The translations under genes were made by a program, and so were the position numbers. A stretch of DNA of 64,000 bases from Acholoe squamosa (taxonomy: Eukaryota; Annelida; Polychaeta; Phyllodocida; Polynoidae): NCBI GenBank assembly GCA_949317995.1, contig OX439048.1, positions 26,231,495-26,295,494 of the forward strand, written 5' to 3'. Under the pieces are notes generated by a model that saw only the letters and a list, made by a program, of their open reading frames with translations, was not told where the DNA came from and searched no databases. Positions 48,406 to 59,496 of this stretch are shown here, one piece after another. Each line of letters begins with the position of its first letter. The stretch's first letter is position 1.

Positions 48406-49101
48406 CTTATGGTAGTTTTGTATCATGGATTTTCTGGTGAGAATCGATATGTAGTATGGAAAGCCATTATGACCATGGAGTCAATTTATATCATAATGAT
48501 GTACTTTATGTCAAAGGTAAACCCCATAATCTCCTGCTTATAATGTTCAACCAACCAACGCCATAAGGACACTTTTATGATGCAGCATGGATAATCAATC
48601 AGTAGTTTCAATGATAAATTGATATAAGGCAAAAGAAATAGTTGTAATAACGGTTCAATTTTAGTTGGACCGAAAGGTAATTGATCCTTTTATTCAGCCC
48701 CATCAACATTGCATAAATTAAGCCCCGCCCCTTAGAAAAAGAAATCCGACAATGATGGCTTGTTACAATTCCCTTTTAGCATTTCCTAGAACTGCGCTGG
48801 TTCCAGGAGTACTTACTCTCAGTATTTCCGTTTGTTCCATAGACGGGTGGGTAACCAGCAGTGGTGGGGTCCCTTTGTTACCAGCCCACACCGCTAGGGG
48901 ACGCCATTCTCACTAAGCACACGACACAACCTGATTTCAGACTAATCTTGTCCCTTTTTCTTCCATCCCTGACCACAGGGACAGAGCCTAAAATGGGCGA
49001 GTGGAACTGAGTGGAAATGCAGCGTGTCTCTGTTCACCAAATTATGTTCATCAAAGCAATACACATTGGTTTTGGTGGGAGAAGTGGGTGGTGCACGCGT
49101 T

Positions 49102-49126
49102 GGTGGGTGGGTGGGAGGGTGGGAGG
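49102..49126 (+). other. G-quadruplex motif
   Basis: Five GGG runs are separated by single bases (GGGTGGGTGGG then AGGGTGGG). Single-base loops are the most stable G-quadruplex arrangement. Confidence 0.8.
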
Positions 49127-49613
49127 ATTGGGTGGGATGTGAGATGGAGATGATACTATAGTTTCATGACTCCAGAGGCGTGACAACGATTGTTCTTTTG
49201 ACGAGGAAGATCTTTTGGATCTTTCTCTATTTTATCGATCAGGATCTTCAGTAGAGGGATTTCCAATCCCCAGTCGTACCCCCTTCTCCCCTATCCCCAG
49301 CAGCCCAATATTCTCAATGGATGCTGTGCCATATTCTCCATACTCAAAGCCAGCCTATTGCTTCTAATATTTCTAAAATATAGATCATAGAATGTTCCTT
49401 ACTCAGTTCTTGCTCATACCCTCATTCAAGGACAAAATATACAATACCCACGACCGTTCTTTGTAGTCTAAGGCTGTTTCGTCTCTTGACATTCAGGTCA
49501 AAGCCATCCCTCTACATTTACCGTAAGTGTAATTTACTGAGCTCAATGACAACTAATGAAAGTGTTTTTAACATTTGTGAGAAGAGTAGTCGTTTATATG
49601 ACTCTGACCTTTA

Positions 49614-51029
49614 CACTGCAAAAATGGTGTTTAGATCCTAAACACAATTCTAAACATATTCTTGCAACGTTTTTGTAATCACATTAATATCCTAAACATG
49701 TTTAGCCAAACAATGTGCTTAGCTCAAGTGTTTAGAAATGTAGGTGTTTAGGTTAAAACTTTTGTGTTTAGATATATGAATTTTTGTGTTTAGGTGTTTA
49801 TGAATTTTTGTGTTTAGATGTTTAAATGATTTGATGGAGATTTAAGGTTTGCAGACATGTATGCATTAAAAAACAGAGATATATTTTGGGTTTTTTTCCC
49901 ATTTACTGGGGGGGGGGGACATCAGCAGGTATTTACTTGTCAAAGATGTCAGCCATAGTTATATATGTGTACATATAATACACACTGCATCAGAATGAGA
50001 GACTTGAGAAAGTACAACAGCTTGACAGGAAGGAAATTGCCTTATCTATTCCAGAATAACATCAAATAGGTGTCAGTCATGGATTTTATTGATTATTTTA
50101 TGGTAATGATGGTGGCATGAGGTGAATCTAGTCAATTTTCTATTGCCCTTTCTATTCACATGACATTCTATGAAATGAAACCATGATAAACATGGGATTT
50201 AGGGACATTTGTCACAACAATTGATTATAACTGTGTGCAGATAGTCCAGTCAAAGGTAGTGCTGCTACCTGGTGTGGATTCAACATCCAAGTATCTAAAC
50301 ATATTGATGTTTAAATCTAAACACCTATTATTCAACTGTCTCAACTCTAAACATCTAAACATGTTTAGCATAAATGTGACACAACTTAGGAAAACGTAAC
50401 ATTACGGGGATTAGTGTCATTTTTGGCCACTAGGTGGCCAATAAGTGTAAAACATGGTGCATCCTCATACATTGATGGGGGATGTTAGTCCACTTCTCCT
50501 TATCTGATTTTGATAAACAAAATATCTAAATGATCCCCAAGACTTTCTTTTTCCAATTCAAATTGTTATAGTTTAATGGGTTCATCTATATCATCTTGGA
50601 CAACTGCTTGCTTGGGTCAATTAGATATCCCTAAATTAGCAAAGGTCCCATTCCCTGTCAATTGACCTATAAAGGTACTGTCAGGGCTAGGTTTTATAAT
50701 ATGTTTGGGTTGTAAAAGGCACTTATGCCAATCATTTTGGGTCTTTTGTTTTTAAAATATGTCCCAAAGACCTACTCAAAGTTTCTGAAGAATAACAAGA
50801 AAAATACAAACATATTTCACTTGGTTTTGCCTCCTCGATTCTGCAAATAGCTCAAAATCCCCATAATGTTACCTTTTCCCGTGCTGTGTCACAAATGTTT
50901 ATGTAGTTAGAATAAAAGTGTTCATTTCCTAAATGTGTAGTTCATGAGACACCTAACTGACCTATATGTTTAGGTTTAAACGTGTTTAGACCTAAACATG
51001 TTTAAAATCTAAACACCATTTTTGCAGTG
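49614..51029. mobile_element. CACTG-ended MITE (copy 2, inverted) with nested insertion
   Basis: It begins CACTGCAAAAATGGTGTTTAG and ends CTAAACACCATTTTTGCAGTG, flanked by TA on both sides (49612-49613, 51030-51031). Its right end read in reverse matches the left end of copy 1 almost base for base over about 85 bp, so the two copies face opposite ways. Removing the 519-bp insertion at 50375-50893 leaves 897 bp, close to copy 1. Confidence 0.85.
50375..50893. mobile_element. Nested element, 519 bp, about 35-bp inverted ends
   Basis: Ends TGTGACACAACTTAGGAAAA and its mirror (right end read in reverse TGTGACACAGCACGGGAAAA) continue with GTAACATTAYGGGGATT. It interrupts the CACTG copy. Copy 1 reads CATAAATGTTTA without a break at the same place, so the junction CATAAA / AATGTTTA implies a short (2-5 bp) target duplication. 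The interior is non-coding. Confidence 0.75.
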
Positions 51030-51079
51030 TAGTTGTATTGAATACGTCTACTGCAGTTATGTGGAATGCCTCTTGGCTT

Positions 51080-51083
<4 letters not shown>

Positions 51084-51150
<67 letters not shown>
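51084..51150 (+). repeat. (TA)33 microsatellite
   Basis: A 67-base perfect TA array, 54 bp beyond the end of the CACTG element copy 2. Confidence 0.97.
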
Positions 51151-51152
<2 letters not shown>

Positions 51153-51775
51153 CCTTGCAGAGAAAACAGTTGATATTTTCTCATGGAAATGCACAATACA
51201 CTCAGGCTGATGCTCAGTGTAAAGTACATTAGTTCTCACGTCCCCCCCCCGCCCTCCCATATACGTCCTTGGCAAAATATATTAAAATTATAGTATGCGT
51301 GCACATAAGTATGCATTAAATTCTGGTTTACATGCACATAAGATGATGACATGAAAAAATTTCAATTTGGATTATGTTATTTCTGTACATATCCATAGTT
51401 TTTTTTAACTCTGTTTATACCATTGTTATCAAGTTTCGGCACTGATTTGGGGTGCCCAAACGTGATAAGTCGATGTATTTAGCATGCACTAAAGGCACTG
51501 TGGAAAATTTCGATACAAGTTGTTACATTGGCATATGATCTGAGGTCATTCCGGCAGCTGCGCGCACTCCTTACCAGCGGTTCTACTATGAAAATGCCCC
51601 TGGGACACACGTCAACGTAACATTTTGCGTCAGCGCTGTCCGGTCCACTCGCTGAGGAGGACGCCATGTTTTGATTGGAATCATAGCAATGTCATTGGCG
51701 GAAAATGGCTAAATCAGTGTATTTCATGGCTTAATAAGGTAAAACAATTAATTTAATGGTTAAACCATGGTATAA

Positions 51776-51872
51776 AGGGCATAGTGGATTGCTAGGCCTC
51801 CACTCACTCCTTTTATCCCTTTCATCAGGGGATAAAAGGACCTAGTGGAAGCCCAGCAATCCATTATGCCCT
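51776..51872. mobile_element. Small foldback MITE, 44-bp arms
   Basis: Arms 51776-51819 and 51829-51872 mirror each other with about six mismatches (AGGGCATARTGGATTGCT then GGCYTCCACT and TCCTTTTATCCC) around a 9-base centre. TAAA occurs at both borders and may be the target duplication. Confidence 0.75.
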
Positions 51873-51879
51873 AAAGATT

Positions 51880-52710
51880 GTACTTAGCTAAAAGACAATA
51901 ATTATTAAGGCAAAAGCCAAATATATCAGATTATAACTTATTTCTTTCTTATCTCTGTGCAGCAAACGGATCATCTCATTAGCTGTATTTTATTTACAGA
52001 ATGTTTTGTTCATTAGAATAAAATACTAAATTGAATTGAATTGAACTAATAACATCATCTTTTGTAAAACTACATAGAATGTTAGCAGGAGAGCCACTAA
52101 CATCACCCAATAACAAGTGTTAGTTAACGATCTCAGTTGAAATCTTCAACCAATAACCATAACACTGAATGGTCGTTCAGACTCCGCTCCCTGATTGCAC
52201 ATCCTAAATACCACAATCCCCGCACCTGGCAATGTTATAGACCCATTTAGGATTCAGTAAGGCATTTGTCCACATGTAATTGGGTGTAATTAAAATCATC
52301 CCCAGAGAGTAATGGAGAAAGGGGCCATGGCCTGCATGGATCCAATGGCGGCCTTAAACATAAAACTGTCCAGATCAAGTTGCCTTTGCAAGGACACAAG
52401 GAAATTGCCTTCGGTCTGTGCAGAGATTGGAAAATACAAATATTAGATGGAGGTGCCCATTCGCGGAAAGGAATGGTGATGATAAGAAAATAAGAAGAGA
52501 AAGAATACTATAAAAAAAAGTAAAGCTTTCACAACCATGGGCACCCTATCTACACGGAGCGCCAAAATGGCCTTTGCCCGGCGTCCTCTCGCGGAACCAC
52601 GCCAGGTTCGATAGGTGTGTCTCGGGTTGTGGGTCAGGTATGAATGGCCATACTAGGCAATTGCACACCTATACTAACATACTAAGGGGCGGGATGATAT
52701 CAGAAACTCG
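51880..52710. other. Stretch with no recognisable gene
   Basis: AT-rich to about 52550, then a short GC-rich part (52555-52640). I see no exon or repeat. Confidence 0.4.
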
Positions 52711-52990
52711 TACAATGCCATCAAATATCATGCAAAGCCATCTGATGCCATCCAAAATCACTTCCTGCCATCCATCCAATCTCATTTAATGGAACCCAAC
52801 ACCATTAGATGTTGGGGTGCATGTAATATCGGATGCTACCCAATGTAATGACTTTCACTACCAGTTAATGTTCTCTTATGCCATCCAATGCCATGATTTC
52901 ATGCAATACCATCAAATAGCATCCCAGCCTGGATGATACTACTAATTAGTCTAATGCCATCCAATACGATTAATGCCATCCAATACCATT
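52711..52990 (+). repeat. Degenerate decamer repeat (ATGCCATCCA)
   Basis: GCCATC-type words fall at 52717, 52737, 52747 and 52767, an exact 10-bp register. More copies lie at 52880, 52890, 52956 and 52975 with the same decamer form. The array is broken by unrelated sequence at 52790-52870. Confidence 0.55.
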
Positions 52991-53194
52991 AGGTCACATG
53001 GTTATCAGACCCAGGATCGGATGCATAGCAAACTGACTCTTGTAAATAACTAGAAATGCTTTTATGAAAATGGCGCCCCAAATTCAAAGCCTGCCCCGTT
53101 GCCTTCTCAGACGCTAGCAGCTCCCCACCACAGAAGGCGAATTTGATGGTATTATCGCTCAGGACAGCTTGGGACGGTGTTTGTGTCTTTTTAC

Positions 53195-53528
53195 CTCCTA
53201 ATCGGAGATTTCCATCACCCAAGGCCGAGGCCAGGCCCAAATCGATAGCCATGGATGTGGGGAGGAAGGTCCGGATTGCCCGGCCATCTATCGAATATCT
53301 AACCCTTGAAACTTCACTATAGCACCAACTGGCAGTTTTCATCACTTCCAAGAGACTCGCTTCCCTATTGCATTCCAACTCATCTACCCCCAAAGATATA
53401 TCTAAACACACGGCATCATAGGTGCCTCTGAAGGCTATTATACGAATGTGGAAATAGTGGATTGGACCCGCTGGACTTATATTTGCAAAGAGATGGGATT
53501 TGGAGAGGGGTGTAATGTAGTCTTGTGG
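53195..53528 (-). CDS. Candidate internal exon, 334 nt, unknown product
   Basis: This is the most coding-like stretch in the window. On the minus strand a C-rich acceptor (CCCCGACACACTCCGCAG) leads into 111 codons plus one base, ending at GGAG/GTAAAA. The frame stays open a further 68 codons to a stop at 52989-52991. GC content is well above the flanks, and about 31 percent of codons begin with G. Segments read PQDYITPLSKSHLF, HYFHIRIIAFRGTYDAVCLD and RYSIDGRAIRTFLPTSMAID, a mixed hydrophobic/charged composition like a folded domain. I do not recognise the family. A long chance frame or a transposon remnant remains possible. Confidence 0.42.
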
Positions 53529-53539
53529 CTGCGGAGTGT

Positions 53540-54198
53540 GTCGGGGGAGGGGGGCTGAGGGTGATAAAAAGGTGCGTCGATCGATGTCTTCCTAGATAAG
53601 TGCACGATGGCTTTCCCCTTCTTCCCCTCTCCAGTGAGTGTACTCCATCCAGTGTTGAGTCAGGGACCTCGTCTATAGATGCATTGCTATTCACAGGTTA
53701 GTATGTATTTTCAACACTACAAGTGTGTTTCTGTCTGTTCCTGCGTCTGGTTGCCTCTGTCTCTATCTGCATCTATCTGCCTGTCCCTGTATTTCTATCT
53801 GTCCCTATCATATTCTTTAGAGATATTATAACAAATACTCTCCCTGCCTTCTTCTATGGGCGGCATGCCTTCATGAGAGATGGGGCCCATGCAAGGGCCA
53901 TGTTGAAACGCCAGATTCGATGATGCCGAGTTCACTAATAATTGGATGATTGGCAGAGTCAGCAGGAACCCCCTCCCTCTTTGTGTGTAAGATGATGGGG
54001 TGGGGGTGGGGGGCTTCAACAATATACAGCATTCTCAAAAGCAAGATCCTATGACAGTTTCTGTTTCAATATCTTTCATTTTTATATAGACTGTGAAGAT
54101 CCCGGTGATTGAACAAAAAATTATAAATTTGAGAACGATAAATATTTCCAATTTCTGAGCACGACATTAATTGTTTGTCTCTTTTATACTCTTTTCAG
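53540..54198. other. Stretch with no recognisable gene
   Basis: Contains CTGT-rich pyrimidine sequence (53720-53810) and a G-rich run at 53996-54013. Nothing is supported as a gene. Confidence 0.4.
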
Positions 54199-54235
54199 GT
54201 ATGTCCGATGACAACATATACCCAAGGACCATGTT
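54199..54235 (+). CDS. Candidate 37-nt exon
   Basis: An excellent acceptor (ATTAAT branch-like word, GTCTCTTTTATACTCTTTTC then AG) and a strong donor (ATGTT/GTGAGT) bracket 37 bases open in two frames (VCPMTTYTQGPC, or MSDDNIYPRTM). The sequence around the acceptor closely resembles that of the candidate exon at 26752, including the GTATGT start. The open frame is too short to weigh, so the call rests on the splice sites. The length changes phase, so it cannot simply replace the 60-nt exon. Confidence 0.25.
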
Positions 54236-54239
54236 GTGA

Positions 54240-56293
54240 GTATGTTGCATTATAGTCTACTTCAATCTTATTTATGCCACTTCTTTAAACACATAGAATA
54301 AAATAAGTCTAACAGTCTAGACAACGATATAATGCATGTCAATTGAGATATTTCCAATATTGCCAATTTACACATTAGATAAATCATTAAGTTAACACAT
54401 GAAAAAAAAAACCTGTTGGGATGGGAGTCTGAATGAATCTTTAAATTCCCTTCTCATATACCACTAGCACTGACTTTGCTTCAAATTACATATGGAATAT
54501 TGTGGATGACTTGCTTAAACTGATAGGATATTCACCGAATGTGCACGAAGTTATCGATTTGTCAAAGGCCCCATAACAGTTAGCAATGTTTTAAATGCCG
54601 AAAAACAAACACCTAAAAAACTGCTCTGTTTGAAGTGTGGACATCCTGACCCATTGGCTCTAAACGGCCGTCCTTCAAACTGCCTACCCATAAGTCCATT
54701 GGGGCAGCTTCCGGGAGCTGATCGGGTTTAGGTCTCAGAGCAGATTCCCTCAAACCCAGAGCTGCTCAGGGCACTCCCCAAGCAGTATTTTAGTATTCTG
54801 TTGCTCAGTGTAATGTTTGGAGATGTAGACAAAGACTGGGTAGACCGTTCACTTTTGGTTAGGCCAAACTATTTTTTGTCCTGCTTGATATATCTAAAGT
54901 AGTGATGCTAAGAAGAGATGTCATTGAGAATTGAGAGAAAATGATGTCATTTGAAAGGTACTCAATGCTTTAATCAGCAAGATGGACTTTTCAGAAAGTG
55001 TTCTTTTAAACGATCCAATATATGTGTACATATAGATACTCTTCTAGATCTATTGGCCTTTTCAATCAGAGCACACCCTCCGAATCCCCAAGCAGATTTC
55101 TTTTTTATAGATTGCACTTGCTTACAGCACACATAGCAGAGAGTTTGATTGGAGAGTGAGATACTACTATGCAGGGCATTTTGGGATCGATGCCCTCGTT
55201 CTCTTGTACACGGCTGGTGCACGACCACTGCGACCCCGGGCGAGAAGGTTAGGTATTAGGTGGGAAATTAGGGTAATAGGGGTGGGCATCGACGTCAGGG
55301 GGCTACTGGGGTTAGGCTCTTTCCAGCAGTAATTTTACGGCAATGAAAATCAATGGACTCTACATTAAACCCTTCTACCCTTAAGGGCCTCTGATATAAG
55401 GTTACTTCTCAGCAAGTGATGACCCTGCCAAGAAATGTCCTCTAAGTGGGTGACTTGTATGTATGTGACTGGAGCTCAGGGAAACTTTGACATGCCACTT
55501 TATCATTAAAGATGACTTGACTGAATTTCTTGTAAATGCACCATGCCACTGGAATCTCCAGTGTGTTCCAATGTCATATTGCTGGCAATCAAATGGTCTA
55601 CTAGTTGCTTGCTGAAATCATCGTTGAGCCTCATGCCCCAGATCTGCTGGAAGCGACAGCATTGCCAGAAATCTATTCCAAAATAAACGATCAATCAGGC
55701 AAATGGGAAACGAAAAGTGAATATAATTATACATACAGCATTTGGACCCTTGATCATCGTATCCTAACAGCAAAGGCGTGAATAGTGATGTTAACTGCGA
55801 TTGGAGGAAATTAGTCCTTATTGACACAACCCACAGTACACAGCATCAATATGATTCTAGGTCAGAGGCACAGGTGAGGGGGAATTTAGAAAGGATAGCT
55901 CATGGCATAGTGCATGGACAATCCTTACTGCTTGCTTGCTCACACATTGAGAGATCAGCCCCTGTGGATGAGCAGTACCCGGTGCCATCATGCTCCGTCA
56001 CCGTCAGCCTAGAATGGGTTTGAACCAACGACCTTTGCACCAGTAGAAGCCTGTTCCCATCATTTATAAGGGGTTAGTGTTGAGGCCGCATCGCCTGTAT
56101 TTGGGCTAGGGGTTTGGAGGTGAAACGTGTGCAGCTCTGGTGTCATCCAGTGTCACAGTATGACATGTAGTGTCATCAATGAGTGTCAGAGCCCTAAGCA
56201 ATTTGTGTCAAGACTGTGAGGGTGGTAGGGTAAATCATGGTGCTTACTACACACCATTATAACATGGGCTTCAGCATGAAGGTTTAACATTAA
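54240..56293. other. Stretch with no supported gene
   Basis: AT-rich sequence. A box B-like word (GTTGGTTCAAACCC, minus strand) near 56016 hints at another tRNA-derived SINE fragment, but box A is missing. Confidence 0.4.
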
Positions 56294-56843
56294 GGTGGCT
56301 GGCGGGGATTGTCAGTTCACCATTTGGACACCAGAGGTCTCATGTGCTCTATTGATACTATGAGAACGAAATATGCAAAATTCTTAATGGGTTAAATAGG
56401 GATTTGAACTCCAGACCTCTTGTGTAGAAGGCAGAGATGTAACACATGCGCCACAGAGTCAGTTGGGGTAGGGAATTTGGAATGTACTATATATCTAGAT
56501 GTACTTATTCTAGCCATTTCCCTTAAGGAAAATTTTCAATCATCCAAAACATTAGAAATATGGCTGGGACCATATGTCAGAACTACACTCACTGCAAAGA
56601 TATGTGCATGATCTATGTGCTGAGGAAGTTATAAGAAATTCTAATTACTTCTGGATATGACTCTGTGGATTTATGTTGCATATTGCTGTATAATCCTATA
56701 TAATAGTAAAAGTTCTGTATCTCAGAAATATGCCTGGGACCCCCACATTTTTATTGCATATATGAATAGTACATATCATTTTGGGATCCTGGTGATAATC
56801 TAGCGAAAATCTAATTACTTTGATTCTATCCCCGCCAGCCACC
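56294..56843. mobile_element. TTAA-flanked DNA element, 550 bp
   Basis: Exact 16-bp terminal inverted repeats GGTGGCTGGCGGGGAT lie at 56294-56309 and 56828-56843. TTAA stands directly outside both ends (56290-56293, 56844-56847). TTAA duplication is the hallmark of piggyBac and Kolobok transposons; G-rich ends favour a Kolobok-like origin. The interior carries a tRNA-like sequence and no transposase. Confidence 0.82.
56394..56460 (-). repeat. tRNA-like sequence (SINE head or pseudo-tRNA)
   Basis: On the minus strand, box A-like TGGCGCATGTGTTA (56440-56453) and box B-like GGAGTTCAAATCCC (56399-56412) have tRNA spacing. Acceptor arms do not pair, so it is not a functional tRNA. It shares CTGTGGCGCA with the sequence at 22803-22875. 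Confidence 0.5.
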
Positions 56844-56849
56844 TTAAGC

Positions 56850-57200
56850 TTTAACATGCACATTCAATATAAAGCTTCAATGTGATAATCCTCAAAATAG
56901 CTTTTGTACATTTCGATATTAGACCTTCAATGTGGTATTTGGCCGATCTGAAAAACGTACATGTATGATTTCTGCCAATAAACTTGTTAAAACTCAACTC
57001 AAACTATTCAGCACTATAGCCTTCATTATGAAGCTTTCATATTATAAATAAACTTTCAGTATCATTAAATGTAGACACATCTGAAAAATTAGATAAATTT
57101 TGTTGTGATCCTTCTATATGAACCTTCAACATGAACCTTCAAGTTGAACCTTTATGCTGCCACCTGCTAGAGCTAGAGCAGTATATCAATGTACTGTCTA
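56850..57200 (+). repeat. Loose repeat of CTTCAAYATGAA words
   Basis: CTTCAATGTG, CTTCAACATGAAC and CTTCAAGTTGAACC recur irregularly, continuing words seen just left of the TTAA element (CTTCAGCATGAAGG at 56264). A degraded tandem repeat into which the TTAA element inserted is the likeliest reading. Confidence 0.35.
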
Positions 57201-57724
57201 CTACAATGATCATCATTTCTAAAATAGGCGTTCATCCACACACCCCTCCTTCCACCCCCCCCCCCCTTCATAGTTCAATTGATATCCTAGACAGGGTCAG
57301 TCTCTGAGACATCCAGCATTGAGTTCCTTGTTTGATGTAGAATTATCACCTGCCTCCTAGATCAACCTTCCCTGCACCTCCAGTGTTGACATTGTTGTGG
57401 TAGGTGCCAGCAGCCACCTGAGACAACTGCTTAAGTCGTGGTAACTGTTCCAATAAGAACTCCCCGGGGTATTTGCTCTATCGTATGTACAGGAATCATT
57501 TTTACTTCCATCATACCTACAAGTATATGCCCTCCTTCCTTTGTGGACACAGTATTGATCTAGGAAAATCTGTGTATCATAGAAAGCTGTCCCTTTTCCG
57601 AGTCGTTGACAGGGCGAAAATTGCATCCTCCAAAGTCCTACTCAAATCTAAATGAACAAAATCATTGGAACTACACCCCTCCCTGTACATTTCAGGATAT
57701 GAAGGTGTCTCAAATGCATATAGG

Positions 57725-58462
57725 CAGGAGTAAACATTAACACTGGCCCGGTGGCCAATGGCCAGTAGTTTTGAGTTTTGGCCAGTGATTTTTTCAAAAA
57801 CAACCTTCCTACTGGCCCGGGTGGCCAGTGGATTTTCACACGAATAAAGTCTACTGCATCTTATATAGAACAAAAAACACCATAGCTATGAGTGTTTATT
57901 CATCAAGATTGTTAGTTGATACCCAGTGGGCATAGAATATTGCATCAACATTGGCAACTGGTTGATATTGTGTTGATTGACCTGTCTGTAAAACTTTTTC
58001 AATCATTCCATTTCAGCTTTGTCAATTTCAACAACAGATGAACAGTTGACATATCAATGTTGAAATATTGTTCTCATTTTAATGTTGATTCAACATTGAT
58101 TTGTCAACATTGAATAAACTGTATCACTTTCAATGATGTTGACATGTCAATGTCAATCAGTGGTTGATATGCAAACGTTGTTGATGTGCCCAGTGGATAT
58201 CACAAACGGCTCAGGGGACCATAACTTTTCTGAAATCATTTGTGTCAGTAGAAAGTAAAGATAAATTGTATATCTGAATATAGAACAGGTGCCTATATAG
58301 GGATTAAACTGGGATTGAGTTAGAAATCCTGGACATTTTCTAATTGTTTTGTTCTTTTTACAGTACAAATCATGGGCCAACAGCTTGATCTGCGGGCCAA
58401 TAGATTTCTGAGGCTGTTGGCCCGGGTGGCCAGTGGCTAAAAAAAGTTAGTGTCTACCCCTG
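57725..58462. mobile_element. DNA transposon remnant, 738 bp, 6-bp target duplication
   Basis: Ends CAGGAGTAAACATTAAC and, read in reverse, CAGGGGTAGACACTAAC differ at three positions. TATAGG flanks both sides (57719-57724, 58463-58468). Just inside each end are GGCCCGGGTGGCCAGTGG words. The CAGGGG end is hAT-like, although hAT elements normally duplicate 8 bp. A second element (57922-58195) is inserted within it. Confidence 0.78.
57922..58195. mobile_element. Nested small element with GATA duplication
   Basis: It starts CCCAGTGGGCA and ends TGCCCAGTG, with GATA at 57918-57921 and 58196-58199. The interior is a thicket of GTTGAT/ATCAAC and CAACATTGA words giving multiple small hairpins. No coding frame. 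Confidence 0.65.
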
Positions 58463-58469
58463 TATAGGG

Positions 58470-59496
58470 ATTACGTTATGATAGCCACTAAGATCAACAT
58501 TGCCATTTTCTACTGCAGAATATCTTATAGTTTACATGTACACATTAACAAGTTAGAACCTGAACCTTATAGGTCACACCTGGTATTGTGCATCGACAAG
58601 TGACAAATATAGCGGAACATGAGGGTGACAGCAACGATTCATCATATTTTACCTTATAGCCATTCTTCCATGGAGACTTTAAGGACACATATTAAAATAC
58701 TAATAGCCTTAACACTGAAAAAAGTCTTCCTGACAGAATGACATGTATATCCATGTCAACTTGATTTGACACATAGAGCACATGTCATTGGGACATGGCA
58801 CATATGTCATCATGACAACTGTCTTCATTACGCATGTCAAGTGGAGATGACGAACCAAATGTGAGGGTGTCAACCTCATTCAACATGCCTTTCACGCATG
58901 TCATGTGGGAGACAATCTTGACCTGTGCAGTATGTGTCAAAGCGATCAGTCTTCTTTTCTCTGTGTTGGTGGAGATGTAATTTGATATAGTGGTTGATGG
59001 GGTGGCGGATAAGAAAGTAGATGGATCATGGAAACAGAAATATGACACTCAAGTGTGTGCTATCCCCAATATAGAATGCATATCCACCCAAATGTAATTT
59101 GATAGTAAATTTGAGTATGAATGTGAAAATGGCATTTTAATTGGACAGCTTTGATGATGAGTACGAAGAGGTGTTGGAGTGATCTTTGTCCCTCTGCATG
59201 GAACATATTGCATTGACATTATAAAACTAATATCATATCCTCCTCCTTGGCAACATGGAGGAGATGATAATACATTCAACAATTAAAAAAGAAGTGGCAA
59301 ACGTTTGATATACTCATCATTGGGTGCCAGGTACCCCAGATGAGCCAATCGAGTGCTGGTGAGTCTACAGATCCAGAACTGCATTGCATTATGTATCAAA
59401 CCAATCCTTCTCATAGGGTCGTCATGATACATTAATACGCTAAATGCACCCATTAAATTCTTTTTATGATGAGTCCCAGTCTCCTCCTACTTTGAG
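58470..59496. other. Stretch with no gene; loose repeats
   Basis: TGACATG/CATGTCA words are frequent at 58735-58920, including a direct repeat ACGCATGTCA-GTGG at about 58830 and 58894. A CACTGAAAAAAG word at 58713 resembles a CACTG element end, but no matching right end was found. Confidence 0.4.

Larger units (their letters stand above)
47520..49613. other. Stretch with no gene; simple repeats and a G-quadruplex run
   Basis: Holds the second copy of the GACCTC repeat (47640-47700), a GT6/G12 simple repeat at 48382-48405 and a strong G-quadruplex motif at 49102-49126. No exon is supported. Confidence 0.45.

Noticed and set aside
58713-59050. Possible further CACTG element starting CACTGAAAAAAG
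   Set aside because: No matching CAGTG right end or target duplication could be found within 1 kb.
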